In this document: positions 52,401 through 61,400 of the stretch, in pieces | Position numbering within the stretch: the first letter of the stretch is position 1 | Layout of the letters: each line of letters starts with the position of its first letter | Assembly (NCBI GenBank): GCA_017405115.1 | Contig: JAFRBA010000174.1 | Location: 1 to 64,000 of the forward strand | From: Kiritimatiellia bacterium | GTDB taxonomy: Bacteria > Verrucomicrobiota > Kiritimatiellia > RFP12 > UBA1067 | Length of the DNA: 64,000 bases | Direction of reading: 5' to 3' | Made by a program: the position numbers and the translations under genes | Notes under the pieces: model-generated | What the model was told of the DNA's origin: nothing | What the model saw: the letters and a program-made list of their open reading frames with translations, nothing else | Database searches by the model: none

Positions 52401-55400
52401 ACCAGCGTGCCGCGTCCGATCGGAAGCGTCGCCTGCTTCGCGAACGACGCCTCGCCTGTCGGGTAGAACGTCTCGACGAGCACGCTCTCGCCGCCCGCCG
52501 CGTCGCGCGCGAGGATCTGGACGGAATAGGCGCCGGACGGGATCGAGCCCGTGACCGTCACACCGCGCTGCCATGTCACGCCGTCCGTCGCGTTGGTACC
52601 CCAGTCCGGCGAGAACGCGAGGTCGGCGATGGCGGCCGGAGGCTCGGAGCTGTAGCTCCACGCGCTCGTCGCGGCATCTCCCGCGCCGGCGTTCCCGCTC
52701 AGGTCGCGCACGCGCGCCGCGTCGAAGGAAAGGGCGTACGCGCCGTCCTCCGAGAGCGCGGAGTCGAGTCCGGAAACGGTCCAGACCGTGTCGGAGACCT
52801 GCGTCAGCTTCGCCGACGCGGGGACCGTCACCGCCGCGCCGTCGCGCGTCAGCGAAAGCGCCGCGGCGGACACGGTCGACGCGACGACTGGCTTCGAAAA
52901 CGTCAGCGTCCACCTGCGCGATCCGAACACCTCGCCGTCGTCCGAAAGCGCCGCGGTCGGGGCGTCCGCGTCGATCGTCACCGTCGAGGTGAACTTCGCC
53001 GCGCCCGCGACGCCCTCCGCGTTCCGTATGAGCGCCGCGTCGATCTCGATCGTGTGGTCGTTCGGCCCGCGCCTCGAGGAGATCACCTGGTCAAGCCCCG
53101 TGATCTTGAAGCTCGTGTTCGCCTTGTTGAGCGCGGTGACGACCACCTCGTCGCCGACGGCAACGCCGTCGACCTTGATCGCCGTGTAGGTGAAGCTTTC
53201 GGGGTCGATCGCGGACGCGAACTGCACCGTCACGTTCGCGACGCTGTTCACCGTCGAGCCGTCGAGCCAGCCCTTGATCGACACGACGGCCGGCTTGTCC
53301 ACGACGTAGTACGTCCAGCCGATCTGCCGTCCCTCGGACCTGCCGAGCGTGCCGGAAAGCGAGGTCACGCCGGACGAGAACGCCTGCACGATGAAACGAC
53401 CCTCGCTCGCCGCGAAACCGCCGTTCAGCGCGATCTCGTAGCGCGCGCCTGAGTCGTCCGCCGGCGTGATGGACGCGACGACTCCGTTCGTCAGCGCGCC
53501 CTGCCACCACACGGCGACGTCGTCCGCGGTGAACGTGGAGGCGTCAATCGCCTTCGTGAAGGAGACGACGACGCTCTCGACCGGGTTCGTGACGAGCGCG
53601 TCCGGGACGACGCCCTCGAAGCCCGCGACTGCGGGCGCGTCCGTCGGCTTGGCCCTGAGCGTGACAACGTACGACTTCGCGCCGGCGGACGCCGCGACAT
53701 CAAAGAGGTGGAGGAAGGTCTCTACCTTCGGATCTGCACCGTCCACGAACGTGCGGTCCGTGATCCAGGCGTTGCGGACGGGCAGCTCCTCGCCCGCCCT
53801 TTCAAGGCCGACGGCCTCGTACTCCTCCGCGCCCGGCAGCGCGACCTTCGCGTAGAACGGACCGCTCCCCGGGAGATTCGCCGTGACCGTTATCGTGCAC
53901 GTCGCGCCGCGCGCGGAATCGGCCGTCGACGCCAGCGCGTCGCACCGGACGTCCAGCACCTCGCCGTCGGCGCGGTAGAGCCTGTCGGGATTGCCGTAGC
54001 GCGAGCCGTCGGACGTCAGGAACGCCGGAAGCGCGTCGCCGACGTCTACGCTCCTGACTAGCGGATGGACGTCGACGGAGCGGATGAGCGACGTATCGAC
54101 GATTCCCTGCGAGTTGAGGTGCGTCACGGACGCGCGCATGCCCGTGAAATGTCCCTGCAGCGTCGAGGTGAGCCACCACTGCGCGACGCTGCTCGTCCGC
54201 GCCGCGATTGTGCCGAGGCTGACGTCGTTGAGGCCGAGGCCTGCCGTCGCGCCGTTGAGCGCCGCCGCATCGAGCGAGTAGTCCGAAAGGCGGAAGTCGA
54301 TCATCAGCCCCTTCTCGTTCTCCACCACCTCCGGCTGGACGCTTTCGATCTTCACGTTCTTCGCGTCGCCGTAGCCTTCGTTACGCACGAGCACCGCCAG
54401 CTCCGCCGGCATGGAGGCCTCTACGATGTCCTTCGTGAAGGGATTGTCGGCATAGACGTCGCGCTGCACGAAGTAGTCGAGATAGAGCTGCGGCGTCGGG
54501 TTGACCTCGAGCGTCACGGGGAGAAGCGTGATCGCCGCCTCCTCGCCGGTGAACGGATCGCGGTAGTGCACCTTTCCGCCGAACTTGTAGGCGACGGGCG
54601 TCTCCGGCGCGGCGGCGACCGCGGGGATGAACTGCACGACCGCCGTTCCCTCGCTCTTCGACGCGACGTCGTTCACGTTCACGACGTTGCTGCCGTTCGC
54701 CTCGAGCGCGCCGCCGGACTTCGCGCTGATCTCGAACAGCCCGTTGCAGTTGTCGCCCGACTCGTTCGTGATCTCCAGCTCCAGCCACACGTCCGTCATG
54801 GCCGACGCGTCGTGTCCGTTGTAGAGCGTGAGCGTTCCCTCGAACGCCTCGCGCGTCATCGTGTACGTCTGCGAGAGCTTGAGCGAAACCTTTGCGCAGA
54901 CGGCGGACGAGGACTCCGTCGCGTCCAGCGCGTCCGCGAACATGTCGACGAGCACGAGAGACGCGAGACGCACGATGTCGACCGTGCCCTGCGCCTTCGC
55001 GTAGTCGTTCGCCGCCTTCACGCGCCCGGCAAGCGCGGAAAGGACCTCGATGCGCACGGCCCCGGCCGCGCCGAAGCCGTCGGCGTACGGATCCTCCTCC
55101 GCCGCGACGCCGTCGAGCGTGTTGTTCCAACGCGACCTGAACGCCGCGATCTCCTCCGCCGTCACGCCCTGCGGCACGGCGAGCGCGGCGTCCGCGCCGA
55201 GCCGTCCGTCCGCGTCCGCCGCCGCTTCGCACGAGGCGAGGAGCTGCGCGAGGTCGTCGTAGGAGGCGTGGAGCCAGCCGTCCGTGCAGCCGAAGAGCTC
55301 CTGGAGGAAGTACGTGTTCGCGCGAAGGACGTCCGTCGCGTAGGCGAACGCGTCTTCGCGGACGTTTCCGGAGAGCTCGGGGCCGCCCTGCGCCGTCTTT

Positions 55401-58400
55401 TCGGCGAACGTCTGCGCTCCGCGCCGCGGCGCGGCCGCGCGCAGGAGCGACGAGCCGGGGACGCCCGATCCGTTCATAATCGACAGGCAGTTCTCCTTCA
55501 CGCCGCCGAACGCGTCGTCGATCTGCTTGAAGATGTTGAGGTTGTCGATGATCGTCCCGAGCGGCGTACCGTCGATCGCGTCGGGGAACGCATCCTTGAT
55601 GCCGGCCGCGCCGCCGATCAGGGCCTTCAGCTTCGCGAGTCCGTCGTTCCCCGCGGCATAGTACCCCTCGACCGCGCTGTTCGCCGACTGAAGCGCGTTG
55701 AGCCCGGAGACGACCTTCGCGGCATTTTCGTTATTGTCCGCGGCAAAGCCCGTGAGCGCGCCGGAGAGATCCTGCCGCAGCTCGTTCGCGAGGGCGGCCC
55801 TGTCCGCGTCGCTCGCCCCCGCGGCGGTCAGGCGGCTGTGGTAGCTGTCCAGCTTCTGCAGGAACTCGATCACCGGCCCCGCGCCGGGTATGGCCTTGCC
55901 GAACATCATCATCTCGAGGTCGACCGCGGCCTTGGCGAGTTCGTCGAGGCAGGGCGAGAGCTTGTTCGAGACGCCGCCGTTGCAGCCGTCCTGGAAGACC
56001 CAGAAGTCGCCGCCGTTCATCCCGGGCGGGATGTTGAGCTTCTGCTCCACGCCGCGCGAAGGCTCGTTGGAGCCCTCGCCTCCAGCGGTTTTTATGCCCG
56101 GCGGCGCGGTGAAGCTCGGACAGTTGTCGCCGTACGTGACCTGCCGTCCGGTCATCACGTAGCGATCGACGATGCAGACGTACGAATAGGAGTACATCGC
56201 GTAGCCCGTGCAGGGGTTTCCGTCGGACTCGTCGTCGTTGAGCGGACCCGTATGCGTCGCCGACGTGCCGCTTCCGGCGCGTCCGCCGTGCTGCCGGACC
56301 TTCATGCCGGGTCCGCCGTACGCGCCGCCAATGAATTCCGGATACGTGGGCACATGTCCGCCGCCGCTTCCGCCGGGCCCGTCGTCGATGATGTCGGATA
56401 TCTCACGGTGGGGCTTTCCGCCGGACGTCTCGCCCGTATGCCCCGGATCGTCGAGATAGTCCTGGTAGTCCTGCTCCGTCGTGTACGGCAGACGGTACAA
56501 CACGACCGGCACCGCGCGCGCCGCGCCCGCCGCGAGCGAGAAGCTCCCCGCAGGATAGACCCATACGTAGCCGTAGAGCTCGGGCAGATCAAGCGAGACG
56601 TTGTCGGCGCGGATGAGTCCGAGGTTCGTGAACACGGCCTTCGTCGCGTAGCTCTCGCCCGGCTGGAGCTTCGGAATCTTGTCCATGAAGTCCATCTTCA
56701 CGACTGGCACCGGAACGGACGTCTCGAAATCAAGGACGAGATCGACCTGGTACTGGTCTTCGATCTCCGTGCGCACGACGGTCCAGTTCGCCGTGATCGC
56801 CTGGTACTGCAGGAACGCCGTGACGCGCGCGGTGCGGCCGGGGTTCACCTCGACGGCGGCGGCGTAGTTGCCGTGCTTCGGCGCGGTGACCACGAGCTGG
56901 TAAGTGCCCTCCGGGATTTCGTCCGCGGCGAAGATTCCGTCTGCGCCGCTCTCCCCTTCCGCGACGACGGCGCCGGTGTAGGGATTCGTGATCTTCACGT
57001 GCGCGCCTTCGAGGTGCGGCGCGGATTCGAGGTTGTACGTCGCGTCGTCCACGCAGTCGATCCTGACTCCGCCCGTCTCCTCGCTCACGGCCATGAACGT
57101 CATCGGAATTGAGAGGAAGTTCTGCTCCTCGTCCTCGCCCTTGTTCCGTCCGTTCACCACGAGGCGTCCGGAGAAGTTGCGGTTGAGCTCGACGTCCGCG
57201 CCGGGCGAGAGCTCTAGCGTGACGGTAACGGACTGGTTGTTCGTGAGCGACGCGGTCTCGGCCCCGCCGACGACGCGCAGCCAGTCGACGTCCGGCGAGA
57301 CGACGCGCACGTCCACCGCCTCGCCGTAGCCGAGGTTCGTAAGATCGAACGAAACGGTGCGCGTCTTACCCTTCGTCATCGTTGCGGAAATAGACGCGGG
57401 GTAGCTCTCGAAGTGCGCCTTCTTCGCCTGCGAGTAGAAATAGACGGGGATCGTCAGCTCCGCGCCTTCCGCGCTCGAGAGGCGGACCGAGAACTTCTCG
57501 TAGTCCCTGCCGGCGGACGCCTTCGCCGCCGTGAACACGCACTGGAGCTCTATGAACTCGCCTGCGGCGAGGACGCCGTTGGCAGGAACGCCGATGACCT
57601 CGAGCCCGCAGCTCTCCGGCATGTCGACCGCCTCGACCGTTACATCCGTGAGCGCGACGCCGCACGGGTTCCTGATCCGCGCCGACGCGTTCGTCACGAC
57701 GTCGCCGAGCGTCAGGTCCTCGACGTACCGCGACGACGGAAGCCCGCCCAGCACGAAGCCCGCGACGTCGCACGTAGCCTGCACGGCCGCCGCGCCGATC
57801 CCCGGATAGCTCGCGCCGACGCCGAAGCGGCCGATCTCGCCGGACATCGGCGTGTAGCCCACGGCAAACTCTCCGGCGTCGTCCGTCGTCGCCGTGAGCG
57901 TGCGCCGCATCCCGCCCGAGACGAGGTAGACCTCGACCTCGACGTTCGCCGCGCGCGTGACGCCGTCCGGCTTCACCGCGACGCCCGTGACCGTGATCTT
58001 CTCGCCCGTGCCGTAGACCGCCTTGTCGCACGCGACGCCTTCCGTCACGTACGCGGGGCTCACCGTCACCGCGTCGCTCCACGCCGCGTTGTTCGCGGCG
58101 TCCAGCTCGACGATCGTCCCGTCCGGATCGGCGACGACGGCGATTCTTCCGTTCCCCGCCGTTTCCGGCGCGGGCACCTCGCAGACAACGTGCAGCGGCG
58201 CGTTCGTCGCGACCCCCTCTTCCGTGACGCCGGAGAGGACAAGATCCTTCGCGGCGTAGCGCCACGTGTTCGTGCCGTCCACCCAGTAGACCGCATACGG
58301 CACGCCGCCGACGCGGTTCCTGAAGCCGACGTTCGCAAGGTCGAACTCGACCTCGATCGTCTCACCGGCGATGACGATCGTCTCGGAGGGGCGGACGTTG

Positions 58401-61400
58401 CGCACGGCGAAGTCGGGCAGGTTCTGGTCCGTGACAAGCACCCACGTCGAGCCCGGCGCGAAGCCCTGCGCTTCGGCGTAGACCGAGACGACCTTCGAGC
58501 CGTCCTCCTCGCCGTCGTCAAGCGTCTGTATCGTTGCCGTCGCGGAATTCGCGCCGGCGGGAATCGTCACCGTCGCGGGTAGCGAGATCTCCGACGCGCC
58601 GTCGTGCGTGAGCGTCACCACGACATCCTGGGCGACGCTTGCGGAATTGGCGCGGACCGTCAGGACGCCCGCCTCCGCGAGCCCCTCGCGCATAGTGGTC
58701 GGCTCCGCCGTCACGAAGAGCGCAGGGCCGTCGTTGTCCGCGATCTCCAACTCCGCCTCGAGCGCGCCGCCGGACTCCTGCGGACGCCACGAGCAGCCGC
58801 ACGAGTCAATGCGGATAGCCGCCGAAATGGTCACGACCCTTCCGCCGCCCGGCTCCATCTCCGCATTGTCGACGACGCCAATCGCGAAGCGGACGGACCG
58901 CGTGTTCGCCGGGATCGTCACGGAGGACGGCATGATGAGCGCGCCTTCCTCGCTCGCCGTCAGGAACACCGTAATCGCCTTCTTGAGTTTCTCCGCGTCG
59001 TCGTCCGTCCGCGCGAGAACGGCATACACCGCGTTCAGCCCCGCGCCCTCCGAAACCGCCTCCGGAGAGAGCGTGAGCGAGACGCCCGGAATGTCGTCGT
59101 CCTCCAGTGTGAAGTCGTACTGCGCGCTCGCGTAGCCGCTTGCGGACGCGCGAAGGCTCAGCGCCGCCGCAAGCTCGCTCGACGTGTCGTTCACCGACGC
59201 GAGCGTGAACTCGGCGTACTCCTCGCCCGCCGCGAGCGTGACCGACGACGGATACGAGAACTGCGACGAGTTGACTCCGCCCAGGTAGACCGTGAGCTCC
59301 TTGCCGGAAACTGCCGCCGGACGCCGCACGCAGATCGTGAGGTTCGTCCCCTCGGTGAACGTGTTCGTCGTGACGCCGACGACTTCGATCGTCAGCTGCG
59401 GTACCTCGTCGTCGACAATCGTCAGCTCCTTCTCGACGGGACTGAAGCCGTCCGCACTCGCCGTGATTGCAACGACCCGGTCGCCGTCGACTTCCGAGTT
59501 GTCCGCGACCTTGACGTAGAATCCAGCCGTCGCACTGCCTGCGGTAAGAGTCACCGTCTGCGGCATGTTCGTGACCTGCGCCGCCGCGTCGCCCGTTGCC
59601 GAGAGCGCAACCGAGAGCGCCGCGCCGTTGCCGCCGCTCCGCTTCACCTGTCCCCAGATCGAGCCGCCCTCGCGGACGCTGTCGCCGAGCGAGATCGTGA
59701 GCTTTCCGTTGATTGTCGCCTCGTCGCTCTGCCCCTCGTGGCTGCACTCGTCCTTCTGGATGACGTCGCGGTCCGTGTCGAGCCGGACGAGCGCGCGGAC
59801 CGCGCCCGAGAGCTCGATCGTGTCCGGAACCACGATCGCGAACGTGCGCTCGGCCGCGGCGTTCGTAGAAAGCCCTTCCGTGGTCCGCCAGCTCCGGAGC
59901 CTGACGCACCCCGCCTCGTTCGTGAGCCAAAGCTGCTCCGTCCAGGGCGCGAGCGCCGCGCCGTCGCCGCGGTTGGTGACCACGTAGGCGAACTCGACCT
60001 CCGCGCCAGGGCTCAGCGTCGCGGGCAGTTCGATCGCCTCGACAGCGAGGTCGGGGAGGTTCACCTCCGTAAGTCCTTCCACCTCGTGGATACCGATGTC
60101 GGGACAGATGCCGCGCGCGTTCGGAACGCCGACGGCGACGACGTTCGTCGAGGCCATGCGCACGGAGCCAAAGTAGTCCGTCTCCGGCGCCCATTCGCCG
60201 CTTCCCGCGTCCACCGCCGGCGAATCGGCGGCGACCTGGTAGAACGTGTTCTCGAGGAACTTCGGATTGCCGGCGATGTTGTGTTCGCGGTAGTCCGCCG
60301 CCGTGAAGCGGCACTCGGCGTCGAAGAGGCTGTACTTGAAGTTTCCGCGCGACCCCACGTCCGGGCAGTTGGCGACGATGGTGTTGTAGGCCAGCGCCGA
60401 GAAGTTGTCCATCGCTGTCCCGCAGTCGTCGACGACGCAGTTGTAGAGCCTGATCTCGGTGGTCCAGTTCGCGGACGAGACGCCCTTCTCGCTCGTCCTC
60501 AAAACGCTGTTCGTCGCGTAGACGTAGGCACCGCAGATCGCTCCGTTCTCGGAGTTCTGCACCGTCACGCGGTCAAGGTATATCCGCGCGCCGTAGCCGT
60601 AGACGGAGCCCGTGCCGGACTTTCCGCCGCCGTATTCGACCGTCGCGCACCGGAGGCTGATCCGTCCGTTGTCGCCGCCGATGAACTCCCAGTCACCGGC
60701 CGACTTCGCCGCGGCGGCGGACGTGAAGAGAACGGGATTGTCGGGCGTTCCCGCCGCCTCGATCGTGCCGCCGTTCTCGACCATGAGCGACGCGCCTTCG
60801 GCGAAGCGCACCTCCGCGCCCGGCTCGATTGTGAGGACGGTCGAGGAACCGCGCACCTTCAACGGCGCCAAAATCTGGTACGGAACGCCCGCGCGCCAGG
60901 TGACGGACGCGTTGATCGCGCCGGACTGTCCGACCGTTCCGTCGTCCATCAGCGTCACGACGCTCCAGCTGTTCCACGGATACTGCGTGGCGTCGTATCC
61001 CGTCGCGCCCTCGTGGATGTAGAACACCGCGTCCGAGGGGATGTACTCGAAGGCCTGGCTTCCGATTGCCGGGGCCGCATCCGCCTCGAACACGACGCTC
61101 TTCAGCGCATAGCACCGGTAGAACGCATAGCGGCCGATGTTCGTCACGGTCGAGGGGATGACGATCGAAAGGAGGCTGGCGTCGTCGCCAAACGCCCACT
61201 CGCCGAGGTCCCCGAGCTTCCCGTCGTCGGCCAGCTCGACCGCGCGCAGGCTGGCGCATCCGCTGAACGCCTCGGCTTCAAGCGCGCGCACGCCGGAGAC
61301 CGTCACGTTCTGGACGGCCTTGCTGTTGAAGCCCCGCACACGCGTGTTCCCGTTGCCGAGGATGGCGAGCGACACCCAGTTCGTCTGGCCGCCGAACACT